From: Oehlia diaphana
Lineage: Eukaryota; Glomeromycota; Glomeromycetes; Glomerales; Glomeraceae
Assembly: GCA_003833135.1 (NCBI GenBank)
Contig: QZLH01000284.1
Location: 23,487-87,486 of the forward strand
Length of the DNA stretch: 64,000 nucleotides
Direction: 5' to 3'
Positions within the stretch are counted from its first letter, which is position 1. Every line of letters begins with the position of its first letter. Of the stretch, positions 26,190-37,670 are shown piece after piece. A program made the position numbers and the translations under genes. The notes beneath the pieces were generated by a model, which was not told the DNA's origin, did not search any database, and saw only the letters and a list, made by a program, of their open reading frames with translations.

Positions 26190-27522
26190 ATGGTTCAACT
26201 AAATTCTCCATTAACAAAAACTCCTAATACAAGAGAATATATCGATATTTTCTGCGAAATAAAGAAACTTGAAACATTTTATCATGGATTCGAAGAAAAT
26301 GCTCCAACAATTGTTGTTTTTGGTGATCAATCGAGTGGCAAAAGTTCCGTTTTACAACGTTTAACTGGTGGTTTATCATTGCCAAGGTAAAGAAAAAAAA
26401 ACTATAATTTATCTTATTTCATTTTTTTTTAAAAAAAAATTTCTTAATAATAGGGGATCCACAAAAAGTACAGTTGCACCTTTCAAAATTCGTATGTTAC
26501 AAAGAGAAGAGCCGTTACATAAAATCTCTTTACGTTACATAGAAGATAAAAATCGTAAACCGGTAACTCCAAGAGAGGTCGACTTTGCTATTATAACAGA
26601 TTTAGATGAGGAAGATATCGAACTAAAATTGCGTGAAGCTCAACGTTATGTGCAGAATCCGAGTATTACAGATATTGAAAATACACGATTGCCTGATTCT
26701 GATGAGTTAGCTTATACAAAAAATGCTGTATGTGTTACAATCAGTGATCCAGGTCAGACATATAATTTATCGATGGTCGACTTACCAGGTAAATAATAGA
26801 GGGAGAGGGATGATATATTATTTCATTATTTAACTTTTCTTGTTTCTCATTTAGGTGTGACAAGGAGCGATGAAGATAACGAAGTTTTTGTTTTATCCTT
26901 GGTAAAAGAATATATTAAAAAAGAAACGACAATCTTGGTCCCAGTATTTCAAGCGACTTCTGATATAGCTACACAATGCGCGTATCGTCTTGCGCGTGAA
27001 GCAGATCCGGACGGTCAACGTACTGTAGGCGTCCTGACAAAGATGGACCGTATCGTCGATTATCCATGTGATGACGAAAAACACCTTGAACTTGCTACTC
27101 TTGTAAAAGGTCAAGGTGAACATCAACTTGTAAATGGTAGTTATGTTATAAGAAATCTTTCTAGTGTTTCGGAGTTTTATGAAGATCCAGAAGAGTTGGA
27201 AAAAGAAACAATCAGAAAACTTAAACAACATATAATCTGGGAAGATGTGCCATTTGATCGATTCGGGTTACAAAATCTAACGATGAAATTAAGTGATTTA
27301 CAAAGAAAAGCACATAAACGGTCATTGCCTAAAGTACGTTCGTTTTTGGAAGATCGTAGATCTGAATTTCAAGAAAAATTAAATGAACTTCCACTACCAT
27401 CAGATGGAAATCCTATGATACATTACTTGGCCAGTATAATAATTAATACACAAATACCATTACCTGCTGCAATAATGGGAACGATGATTTGCATGTATTT
27501 TTATAATGTTTTCCTTGTGTAG
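26190..27522 (+). CDS. Short dynamin-family GTPase with C-terminal membrane tail (copy B)
   Basis: Three exons (26190-26386, 26454-26788, 26855-27522) give 399 aa. All core GTPase motifs are present: GDQSSGKSS, the GSTKST switch I segment, DLPG and TKMD. The protein follows copy E to the end of the G domain (LPLPSDGNP), but where E continues into the stalk B switches directly to about 30 residues ending in a hydrophobic tail (IPLPAAIMGTMICMYFYN then VFLV). It therefore lacks stalk and GED, the parts classical dynamins use to oligomerise. The tail suggests post-translational insertion into a membrane, possibly the ER or mitochondrial outer membrane (inferred). Both introns are close in sequence to those of copy D, so B and D form a subgroup. 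Confidence 0.8.
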
Positions 27523-27807
27523 AAAATAATTGCATATTTGCTGAATTTAATTATCGAGTAAAACCATCTTATTTTTTTATTAGTAATATAAAAACTTTTA
27601 CTATTATGACTTTGTAAATCTGGCAAAAATTATATGAACAAAGAAATTAGTAATTCCGGCCGAAATTATTTCGGTCAGAGCTTATATATATATGTGTATT
27701 AAATCATCTTTTTTTAGTACTGTATATTTCGTATTTTTAAAAATTTCGTTCTAAATTTTTTTTTTGATATTTCCTCTCCACTTTTTTTCCATTATGAAAG
27801 TTATTAT

Positions 27808-27990
27808 CCGAAATCGGTATGATTCAACTAATTTACCAAAATATCTTATCAACCGGTACTCTCCAATCAACATTTAAATCTAAAAAAGTGAAATAATGTT
27901 CTTATTAATGAATTGAATATAAATCATTTAGATATGATTTAAATTATTTTAGCCAAACTATGTTAAAAGCTAATAAACCATATCAGATAT
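27808..27990 (+). pseudogene. Relic of a nicotinamide riboside kinase gene
   Basis: The segment around 27830-27880 (TTTACCAAA, then CCGGTACTCTCCAATCAACA, then TTTAAATCTAAA) aligns with the functional NRK gene at about 22258-22325 (FTKVLHQLRTTGTLPSTFQSK). The segment at 27925-27985 aligns with the last NRK exon (GATATAGTTTGGCCAAATTA, then AAAGCTAATAAACATAT). The parts between are deleted, and stops and indels break the frame. It lies about 290 bp after GTPase copy B, whereas the intact NRK gene lies just before copy A, implying that NRK and GTPase units were duplicated together. Confidence 0.7.
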
Positions 27991-28474
27991 GATTTGTTGT
28001 GTCAATTTTATCAATGTTGAAACGGCCGTAATTTGAAGCAATAGATGAATTCTTTAAATTAATACTTTTATTATATTAATAAATGTACTGTATCTATTCA
28101 TAAAGATCTTATTATGATTATAAAAGAATTTTGAAGAAAACAAGTATTTAATATTTACAGGTATTACGTCGTAGAATGGTATCAAATGATAAATGAAGTT
28201 ACAATATACTACTTCATATATCGGTTAATCTGAGTGTTTACTGTATACTGTATTAATATAACGAGAAAACCCTTCCTAGGGGAATTTTTATGCTAAGAGA
28301 AAATATAAATAAACTATATATATGAATATCGATAATCACATTAAAAAACTAATAAACAAAATTCTGAATTACAGTATATTATATGATTAAAAATCCTGTA
28401 TTTGCTTGGAATTCTCAGTGTAAGACTTACGAATTAATGAATCTTTGTAGATGTTTCAATTGTTTCATGGCAAT

Positions 28475-28636
28475 TACAATGAAGTGTAATGAAAAAATGC
28501 AAAAATTTTGACGTCGAGTGTTACCAGGCGGACAATATCATTTGTATTAATAATTTTACAATGAAGTGTAATGAAAAGATGCAAAAATTTTGACGTCGAG
28601 TGTTACCAGGCGGACAATATCATTTGTGTTAATAAT
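28475..28636 (+). repeat. 81-bp tandem duplication, two copies
   Basis: TTACAATGAAGTGTAATGAA begins at 28475 and recurs at 28556, so the period is exactly 81 bp. The two copies differ at only two or three positions, so the duplication is recent. No coding sense was seen. Confidence 0.92.
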
Positions 28637-28770
28637 TTTACGAGGATTTTTATATGATTGAGGATCTAAACTTAATTTTCAATTCTTCAAATTTCTTAAA
28701 GAGTCATAATTATGTGTTATTGTTATTATTTAATTTTTTATTCGAATATTGCTAATTTAATTTAATCAGG

Positions 28771-28899
28771 ATGAATTTCACTATGGTTAGATGTGATTAT
28801 GTGACCGGAAAATGGCATTTTCCAGATTATGAATTAATTTCACATGATCATTCAGATCACAACCATGCAATGTGTTCAAAAAGGAACGTAACACTAATT
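28771..28899 (+). pseudogene. Possible FAR1-type zinc-finger fragment
   Basis: An open frame starting at 28771 encodes VRCDYVTGKWHF followed by HDHSDHNHAM. The spacing resembles the end of the FAR1/WRKY-like DNA-binding domain (C...G-x-W...DHNH), as seen intact in the gene at 45995-46663. Upstream cysteines are missing, and the frame then runs into T-rich sequence. If real it is a fragment of a FAR1/MULE-type gene. Confidence 0.35.
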
Positions 28900-29409
28900 T
28901 TTTTTAATGATTGTTTTTCACTGCGCACACTGAAATTTTTTTTTTTTTTTTTTTGCACTGTACCAGACTCTCGCATAGACTGATAAAAAGTTCTTCGAAA
29001 TTTAAGCTCTGTAGTCTGTACCTACGATATTCTACGCAGGATAAAAATATGGTGTAGGCAGTAATAGGCTATGTGTTGCGAGTACATTTCTTCTATCTTA
29101 CATACTGCTGTCAGTCTTCTCGAAAGTACCAATTTTCAGCAAACAATATTTCTTCCTTGAAGAAATAATTTGCATCCCCAGAACAAACTGGGGAATGGAT
29201 TGTTCTGAATTTAGTACAAAGTAAAAGTTCATTTGATGTAAGTAACGCTCTTATTTCATAACATAACGAAAATTATCTCGTAATATATTAAATTACTGGT
29301 TATCTGATAGATATGTCGACTTGGACTATTTAGTATTGTCACAATAGTGAAAGAAATATTTTAGATGTGATGTTTTGTTTAATTCAAAAATTATTAACTC
29401 ATATTATTG

Positions 29410-30242
29410 TGAAAATATCATAGACTGGAATTCGTATTTGAGAAACAAAGCGAGACCAAATACTGCATCTCGCTACTTAAGGACTCAACCGAATTGCGTA
29501 AGGCATGAAGAGGAGACCGCTGGTTTATTAAGGGATAGGATGCTCGTTAGCGCAATTAAGAAGCGAAGACAAAATTTTTTATAAAACAACATATTTAGTA
29601 TAGGAGCATAACTATGTATCTCAGGCTTAGACTTAAACTTTATAATTTATTTTTTTATTGACCATTTAAATAAAGCTTAGGGTATTTAATGCTCTAACAG
29701 TTTAGTTCTACTAGATATTTTTACATGTGGGTAATTGGGTAATTGAGGAGTCAATGAAGCATTCATTGATCATATTTTGATCGTATGAACGCGTGCACAT
29801 TGATACAGGATAATCTAGGAATAAATCTTAATTTGTAGTCGACAAATTATCATTATATTATAATAATGAAGATCTGAGATCTAGTGCATCAGGTTAGTGA
29901 TGAATTGTTGCCAAGATATTTTTTACCATTCTAATCCAAAACTGAATATGGTGGTTAATGAAATTAGTAGAAAAGAGATAAAAACAAGAGAGTATGTCTT
30001 AATTTGTTTAAATTTCGGGATTCTCATTACTTCGACCAATAAATTTCGGACTATTTCTATTTGCTTTAGTCTCTTTCGTGCTCTTATTTCCCATACCCAA
30101 TGAAAGGAAAATCCGCGCTTTCCTCCGGAAACAGAAGATAAGATCATGAATTCACTGGGATTGGCGAGAGATGACGCTCATGGGCAACGAACTCTTACAG
30201 AAAGGAACTTGCCGGACAAGAGGCTGAACCCACTACACGGTA
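29410..30242 (+). other. Unrecognised coding-like patches
   Basis: Two patches have balanced base composition unlike the surrounding AT-rich DNA: 29430-29580 (charged, R/E/N-rich frame ending in a stop) and 30100-30241 (RFPPETEDKIMNSLGLARDD, continuing GQRTLTERNLPDKRLNPLHG). The second ends exactly at a GTAAGT donor at 30241, as a real exon would. I recognise no family. They may be exons of an uncalled gene or remains of an element. Confidence 0.3.
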
Positions 30243-30369
30243 AGTTAATTAACAACGACTTCACAAACGATATGATTATAAGTATCATACGCGAGCATGG
30301 TTTCAGGTTGTTTTTAGAATTATCCGTGCCTATAGGAAGAAGTAATGAATGACGCTGAGGAAAGTCCAC

Positions 30370-31083
30370 ATCACAAGATTTAACCCAATTATATCAAAAA
30401 AAACTACTAGAAATTTTATGTTGATAAACTTGGTATGTATATGCTAAAAGATCAGGTATATTAAATCTGAAGAATCGGTTACTGATCCAGCTGTTAAAAA
30501 TCGAGTGTATTGCGTAAGAAAAACAGGAGAGAAATATTTACAGAAACGCAGATGAAAAGAAACGTAACGTGACTTTCCTGTCCCACGCAGAAGTTAAGCT
30601 ATGACACGTGAACAGGGACGAATATATATATATACATATTTACTGTACATAATGATTACTAAATAGTAAATGCCGCAGCCCGCATATTATGGGAATTATA
30701 TGAAATTGTGTTTTAATTGTGCCCAGATTTAATTAATAGGCGCGGAAGGAAAATTGTGTGGAATTATTTGAAAATTTATTATGAAATTATCCCTGCACGT
30801 GAAATTAGCGTGTAAATTGGCACACAATCGCGACAAATAAGGACCAATTCAACTTTAGATTTCAGATGATATTTCAGATGATAAGCAAATTAACGAAATA
30901 ACGAGATAAATAAAGTCAAGTCATGTTACCGAAATTTTTAATTCCCAATTCCACGTGAATTCCTGCACCGAATGTTTTAAAAAGTAACACGAAAACACAA
31001 ACATTAACGCCATTAAAAACATCTAAACTGCACTCATATCATAAAGCTCTTTTAAAATTAAGTTAAAATTAAGTTTTCTAATA
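30370..31083. other. Upstream region of the radical SAM gene
   Basis: No gene recognised. The base composition is somewhat less AT-rich than elsewhere. The A-rich leader just before 31084 fits a fungal promoter and 5' UTR. Confidence 0.45.
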
Positions 31084-32714
31084 ATGCGAAAAATAAGATT
31101 AGCATTAGTGTCATTGGATTGGATACGTCCAAAAGATCCGTTAACAAATTTAGGACACGCATCTATACTTGCCACTTTACAGAAATATAATTCGAATCAA
31201 CTAACATTTTTAAATGATCATCGATATTCTGTTAAATATTGCCCGGACGTAGAAGAATTTAGTGAGAATGTTGTAAAGAATTTAATATACGATGAACCGG
31301 ATTTAATTGCTTTTGGTGTATATATTTGGAATGAATTACATACTCAATTAATCTTAAAAAAACTTAGAAAGAAAATTAAAGAGAGAGATTGCATATCGAT
31401 TGGATTTTCTGGAAAAGGAAGAGGAGAAGGACGAATTATGATTGATTATCTTCGTAAGCCGTTAATTTTATTAGGAGGTCCTCAGGTAAGATTAATATTA
31501 ACTAATTTTTATTTTTACGTAAATTATTAATCTTTTTTTATGCACGATAGATATCCTATGCGCCAATTAATACATTAGAAGGTCATTATCCAGACGCTGA
31601 CTTGTTTATTCGTGGATATGCCGAAAAAGCGGTTTCTAAGGTTGTAGAAACACTTTCAACTCACGTCACAAGTTCGGGCAATATGACCTCATCATACCAA
31701 TTCGCAACACATCAACAATGTTTTTTACGACCTATATCCACTTCATCATCAAATATTTCAAATCCGACTATGCTTTTGCATAAAATTAAAGGATTACATC
31801 AACGAGGACATCCTGATTTGGGAATACAAGCCGCCGTAGATATGGAATCTCTTCCTTCTCCTTTCTTACCCGTTGAAACTTTAGAGAACGCTTCTAATTT
31901 AGATAATAATGTTTCTCAAAGCAAATTGGTGAATTCACCCATTATTCCCTTAAGTAATCGATCATTTATTAGATGGGAAACACAACGTGGATGTCCATTC
32001 AAATGCACATTTTGTCAACATCGTGATACTTATACAAATAGACAAGCACTTTCCCCGCCACGAACTCTTTCTGAAATCCAAGAAATAACTTCTTCACCGG
32101 TAAACGACATAGCAGTTCTCGATCCCACATTTAATTCCGGTCCAAATTATTTATCAACGTTAGATAATTTAATAAAATATAAATATAAAGGAAAACTATC
32201 ATTACAAACTCGTTTTGAAATGATCAAACCACAATTTATTGAAAAATGCTCAGTGCTCGTTAATGAATTAAAAGCAAATATTCAATTAGAATTTGGAGTA
32301 CAAAGTATTATTAAAAAAGAATCATTAGTTATTCAACGAATGAATAATTTAAATTCTGTTAAAGAAAATTCATCATTATTAAGAAAAAATAATATTAAAT
32401 TTGAAATTTCTTTGATCTATGGATTACCACATCAGACTGTTGAGAGTTTTAAAGAAAGTATTGAATTCGCTAAAACTTTAGGTGCTGAAAAAGTTGTTGC
32501 TTGGCCTTTAATGTTATTGAGAGGTACTGAGTTGGAAAGAAGAAAGGAAGAATTGGGTTTGAAAGAAGAAATTTTAAGTAGTGTGGATTTGGATAGTGAA
32601 TTGCCTAGAGAACGAATTAGTGAAGGTATACCACATGTAGTAGAAAGTCCAACATTTACAAAAGGCGAATGGAGAGAAATGATGAGAATCGCTAATGAAC
32701 TTAAGTATATGTAA
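31084..32714 (+). CDS. Radical SAM enzyme with B12-binding-like N-terminal domain
   Basis: Two exons (31084-31485 and 31551-32714) give 521 aa. The 4Fe-4S-binding motif CPFKCTFC is at residues 282-289 (C282, C286, C289) after RWETQRG, and the barrel continues with FGVQS, IYGLPHQT and an AWPLMLLRGTELE segment. Residues 1 to about 150 resemble a cobalamin-binding-type Rossmann fold (LIAFGVYIWNE, LLGGPQISY), but the cobalamin-ligating DxHxxG is absent, so B12 binding is doubtful. A Ser/Thr-rich insertion (about residues 170-200) separates the domains. The architecture is typical of bacterial B12-domain radical SAM proteins of unknown substrate and is uncommon in fungi. The intron shows it is a settled nuclear gene. 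It may derive from ancient transfer; a homology tree would decide. Confidence 0.8.
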
Positions 32715-33709
32715 AAGTCATTCATTTGCTTTATTTGTATATAAGTAAGCTTTTATAGGTTTAAAAGATATTACGCGAGAGTAGAATAATTTGTCCGTAT
32801 TAGTTATAAATTGCTGCGCCACTAAGCTTCATTCTCTGTAGCTATGATTCAGAACTAAATTAACTAATTTTCAGTTCTTATAAATGATATTAGGCAATTA
32901 TAATTTTTTCATCAATTTTTTTTATTCCCACATTTCTATTTCTTTAAATACTGTATTTTTAAGTCGATTATATATAAAATGATTTGATTTTTTAACCGAT
33001 AATTCATATTTATAATAAGTTATATGCTTTCATATTTGGCCAATGTGTATTTGGTTAATTACATTCAGAACGCAAACAAACCTAAATCATTATCTTCAAA
33101 ATCTAAATTGTTAGAATTATTTGTATTTACCAACCCTCAGTAAGATTAAAAATTTAAGGTGCTTGGGATAATCAAAAATATACCTAGTGATTTGTCCTTC
33201 TAGACGTTTCTAAATAAGTAAGTAAAATATCTGGTAATTTTAAGCTTGGAGACAATTTATTGCTTTAGAGAACAAGTTGTCTATGGATAAATTTTCTCAA
33301 GCAATTTTGATTTTGGACAACTATTTTTGCATTCTATTTTAATCCAATATGTATCAAAATAATAAGGTATTAAATATAGAAAAATAAATATTTGAATGTT
33401 AATAATCTACCATACTATATTTTAATATCATAATCGGATTAAATAAGCACTAATATGCTACAATACAGGAGTATACAATATACGATAAATTAATATTTAT
33501 TTTTTGCCTATTTTTTAAATGTTAGGAATCAAATGCAATTTATATACACGACAAATGGCCAATGCCACACACAAATACTTCAAGAATGCAATTTTAAAAT
33601 TTGTTCTCGGATTTTCTTTTTACATCTTTAATTTTAATTAATTCATTAAAATATAATTCGAAGTCATATGTCCATTCCGTTATCTTCCTAACCGTTAATC
33701 GACATCCGT
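32715..33709. other. Intergenic, nothing recognised
   Basis: AT-rich, with stops in every frame. No repeat or motif stands out before the conserved upstream block of copy C. Confidence 0.5.
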
Positions 33710-33765
33710 TCATTTAATAACACTTTTGGAATAATCATAATTAAGTTTACTCATTATAGAAACAA
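33710..33765 (+). promoter_or_regulatory. Conserved bipartite upstream block of GTPase copy C
   Basis: TCATTTAATAACACTTTTGG at 33710-33729 and AAGTTTACTCATTATAGAAAC from 33743, about 165 bp before the first codon still recognisable in the pseudogene. The block has persisted although the coding region has decayed. Confidence 0.55.
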
Positions 33766-33931
33766 CTTATTGATAATCATTTTGATAAATCAAACCCGTA
33801 TTAGGATTAGAATAAACAAACCCATGCTCATTGCAAAAAAAGAATCGACTATTAAGTATAGCTTGATTTTCTTCATTATTTTCTCCCTCTAAATTCTTCA
33901 AGAGTATCTAATCCAAAAGATTGTTGACATT

Positions 33932-34930
33932 ATGTGCGAGATGGGAATAGGAAAACTTGAAGAAAATATACCAACAATCGTTATGTTTGGTGATCAATCG
34001 AGTGGCAATAGTTCTATTTTACAACGTTTAACTGGTGGTTTACCATTACTAATACCCAGGTAAGAAAAAAATATACATATAGTTTCTTTATTCTTTTTAA
34101 AAAAACAATTTCTTCCTTATACGACATAAACAGGGGCACAAAAAGTATAATTGAAGTTCGTACGTTACAAACTGAGGAATTGGTACGTAAAATCTCTTTA
34201 CGTTATATAGAAGACGAAAATCATCAACCGGTATCTCCAAGGGAAGTCGAGTTTATTATAACGGAATTTGATGAGGAAGAAATTGAAGAAAAATTGTGTG
34301 AAGCTCAACGTTATATAAAAAATCCGAGTATTACAAATGTTCAAAATACACGATTGCCACCTGATTCCGGTGAGTTAGCTTTTACAAAAAATGCTGTATG
34401 TGTTACAATCAGCGGTCCAGACCAGATGTACAGTTTATCCATAATTGACTTGCCAGATAAATAGAAAAAGTAAATGGTGGAGTGAAATTCAAAAATTTAA
34501 TATTCATTAAAACTACACGTAGGAGTTGTAAGAAATGATGAAAGCTACGAAAATTTCGCATTATCTTTAATAAAAGAATATACTAAAAAAGAAACGATAA
34601 TTTTGATGCCTGTATTTCAAGCAACTTCTGGCATAGATACACAATGCGTATATCGTCTTGCGCGTGAAGCAGATCCTGTACAGTGGGCGTCCTAACAAAA
34701 GTGGATCGTATTATCAATTATCCAAGTGATGACGAAAAGTATCTTGAACTTGCTACTCTTGTAAAAGGTCAAGGTCAAGGAGAACATGGTACTTACGTTA
34801 TAAGAAATCCTACCAATTCAGAAAATTATTTAGACCCAGATGAGTTGGAAAAAGAGACAATTAGAGCTCTTAAACAACTAAGAATCTGGAGGGATATTAC
34901 CACATGATCGACATGGGTTACAAAGAAATT
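33932..34930 (+). pseudogene. Dynamin-family GTPase copy C, pseudogene
   Basis: Exon 1 (about 33932-34059) and exon 2 (34134 to about 34460) resemble copies A and E, but several independent lesions are visible. The P-loop lysine is replaced (GDQSSGNSS). DLPG has become DLPD because the exon 2 donor GGTAAAT is now GATAAAT, abolishing both the splice site and the G3 glycine. A small deletion near 34678 removes the TGQR codons and shifts frame before TVGVLTKVD. A further frameshift near 34905 ends the G domain, and the N-terminal leader is lost. Intron 2 is close in sequence to that of copy E. It is a dead copy. Confidence 0.85.
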
Positions 34931-34974
34931 TACGTGAGCGATCATTGATCAGAGTTTTAATTCTCTTTCGTAAC

Positions 34975-35753
34975 CTGTTTATCGGACTTTTGTAAACGAG
35001 CGAGCTTTATAATTTTTTTGTCATTATCTATTTTATGTCTTAAGTTACAAATGCTACTTTTCATAAAAATTTTTTTTTATGTTAATAAGATTTCTTGCGT
35101 TAAATAATAATCGATAACTCAATATTTAAATTAAGATGTTAGTAAATATTTTTATCGTTTTTTATTCGTAAAATTACTTTTTAAATATTAATCGGCCAAA
35201 TTGTTTCATTGTATTATTATTTACGCGAAATACAAATTTATCATATTTTTGTTCAGAAACTTGAAACTTAACAAATCAACAATATTCTGAATGCAAGATG
35301 GGTATAAAGGTTCTTAAATTACTTTGTGAAAATTCGTAAAAAAAATCACAGTCAGATCCAAACGATCATGTGAATGTAAAACACCAAAGCTGATCGAATG
35401 ATCAGGCTATCTCCAAATTTTTCTTGTCCCACTTTACAAATGAAAAATGACTCATCCTCTTCGGAATTTCCCTATATATCTCCGTACACGTCAGTGAAGC
35501 TTGTATTACCATCAACAAGTTTTGAAACCGGATAACTTATAAACATGCTGAATAAGATGATATCTTCAACATTAAACTTTAAAAATTTCATTTAATACTT
35601 AATAGAAAATTTTATTGAAATATTCCGCAGGTTACGTTTTGTATTCCAATTAGTTTATATTAGTAATTTCCATCATTTTATCCGAATTTACTATCTAAAT
35701 GATTCAGGTAGTACACAATTGTAACACAATTAAATATTAGGAGGAAAACTGCC
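34975..35753. other. Intergenic between GTPase copies C and D
   Basis: No gene recognised. The sequence is unremarkable apart from a short CACAGTCAGATCCAAACGAT stretch of higher complexity near 35350. Confidence 0.4.
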
Positions 35754-35812
35754 TCATTTAATAACACTTTTGGGACTTTTGGAACAAATACTTACTCATT
35801 ATAGAAATAAGG
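35754..35812 (+). promoter_or_regulatory. Conserved bipartite upstream block of GTPase copy D
   Basis: TCATTTAATAACACTTTTGG at 35754-35773 and ACTTACTCATTATAGAAA from 35790, about 345 bp before the ATG. Order and spacing match the blocks before copies B and C. Confidence 0.6.
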
Positions 35813-36158
35813 GATTCTTGCATTCTACGCATATTCTATGCATACATGACCTTATCGATTAATCGTGTGAAAAATGGCGTATTTTAAAAGTAAAATTATT
35901 CATTCAAAGATAAAAAACATGCTCGAAAAAATTTTTCAATAAAAGCTTTATTAGGAATAAACTAGAAACAATGAATTAAAGAAATTTTTTTAACCTTTTT
36001 TTAATTTTTTTTTATTCCAAAAAAAAAAGTAATTAACCTAAAAAAATGCAAGAATTCCGTGAATTTCATACTCAAAATTCAATAAAATTCAATTATAAAA
36101 AAAAACCAGTATAAAATGCAATTTAATTTCTTTAATTTAGAGAAATAATTCAATCAAG

Positions 36159-37488
36159 ATGGTTCGACTAAATTCTCCACTAGCAGAAACGTCAAGTGCA
36201 AGAGATTATATTGACATTATGAGCGAAATAAAGAAACTTGAAGCATTTTACCATGAATTTGAAGAAAATAATCCAACAATTATTGTTTTTGGTGATCAAT
36301 CGAGTGGCAAAAGTACCGTTTTACAACGTTTAACTGGTGGTTTACCATTGCCAAGGTAAAGAAAAAAAAACTATAATTTATTTTATTTCATTTTTTTTAA
36401 AAAAAATTTCTTCATTATAGGGGATCCACAAAAAGTACAGTTGCCCCTTTCAAAATTCGTATGTTACAAAGTGAAGAACCATTACATAAAATATCTTTAC
36501 GTTACGTAGAAAACAAAAATCGTGAGCCGATACATCCAAGTGAAGTTGATTTTGCTGTTATAACAGATTTGGATGAGTTAGAAATAGAAGAAAAATTGCG
36601 CGAAGCTCAACGTTACGTACAGAATCCGAGTATTGATTTTAAAAACGAACGATTGCCACCTGATAATGATGAGCTATCTTATACAAAAAATGTTGTATGT
36701 GTTACAATCAGTGGTCCAGAACAGATGTACAATTTATCTTTGGTCGACTTACCCGGTAAATAGAAAAAATTAAGGGGAGGGAGATGCAAAAATTTCATTA
36801 TTTAACGTCTCTTTTTACGCATTATTTAGGAATTACAAGAAGTGATGAAAACAATGAAGCTTTTGTGTTATCTCTGGTAAATGAGTATATTAAAAAAGAA
36901 TCAACAATCTTGGTTCCTGTATTTCAGGCAACTTCTGATATAGCTACACAATGCGCGTGTCGTCTTGCGCGTGAAACAGATCCGAACGGTCAACGTACAG
37001 TAGGTGTCCTAACAAAGATAGATCGTATCGTCGATCATCAAAGTGATGACGAAAAACACCTTGAACTTGCTACTCTTGTAAAAGGTCAAGGACTTGTAAA
37101 TGGTACTTATGTTATAAGAAATCCTTCCAGTGTTCGTTCAGAAATCCACGAGGATCCAGATGAATTGGAAAAAGAAACAATTAGAAAACTTAAACAACAT
37201 ATAATCTGGGAAGATGTGCCATTTGATCGATTCGGATTGCAAAATCTAACGATGAAATTAAGTGATTTACAAAGAAAAGAACATAAACGGTCATTGCCAA
37301 AAATTCGTTCTTTTTTGGAAGATCGAAGATCTGAATTTGAAGAAAAATTAAATGCACTTCCACTACCATTAGATACAAATTCAATTACACATTACCTATC
37401 CAATAAAGTAATGAATACTCAAGTACCATTACTTGCTGCAATAGCAGGGACGATAGTTTGCATGTATTTTAAAAAAAAATTATATTAA
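36159..37488 (+). CDS. Short dynamin-family GTPase with C-terminal membrane tail (copy D)
   Basis: Three exons (36159-36355, 36421-36755, 36830-37488) give 396 aa. GDQSSGKST, the GSTKST segment, DLPG and a TKID version of G4 are present. Three residues (G-E-H/Q) are missing from the KGQGEHQLVNG loop seen in B and E. Like B, it ends at the G-domain boundary (LPLPLDTNS) and continues into a hydrophobic tail (VPLLAAIAGTIVCMYF), here finishing with KKKLY, so the luminal end is basic and the YNVF ending of B is lost. Intron 1 is nearly identical to that of B although the exons differ more, suggesting recent duplication or gene conversion. It is probably a membrane-anchored GTPase without self-assembly stalk. 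Confidence 0.8.
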
Positions 37489-37670
37489 TATATATTATAT
37501 ATTACATTATATACATATATTTTGATTTATCGCTTGAAAAAGAAATAACTTTTTTTTTTATAACAAAATGATTCTTATAGTCACCTAATCCTAAATTTAT
37601 ATTAAATAAAACTTTATATTACGACCTTACCATCATTTTATCCACCGGTAAATTTAAAATGAGACCATAG

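Noticed and set aside
31084..32714. Contaminating bacterial or endosymbiont DNA
   Set aside because: The gene has a GT-AG intron, AT-rich fungal codon use and fungal neighbours on both sides.
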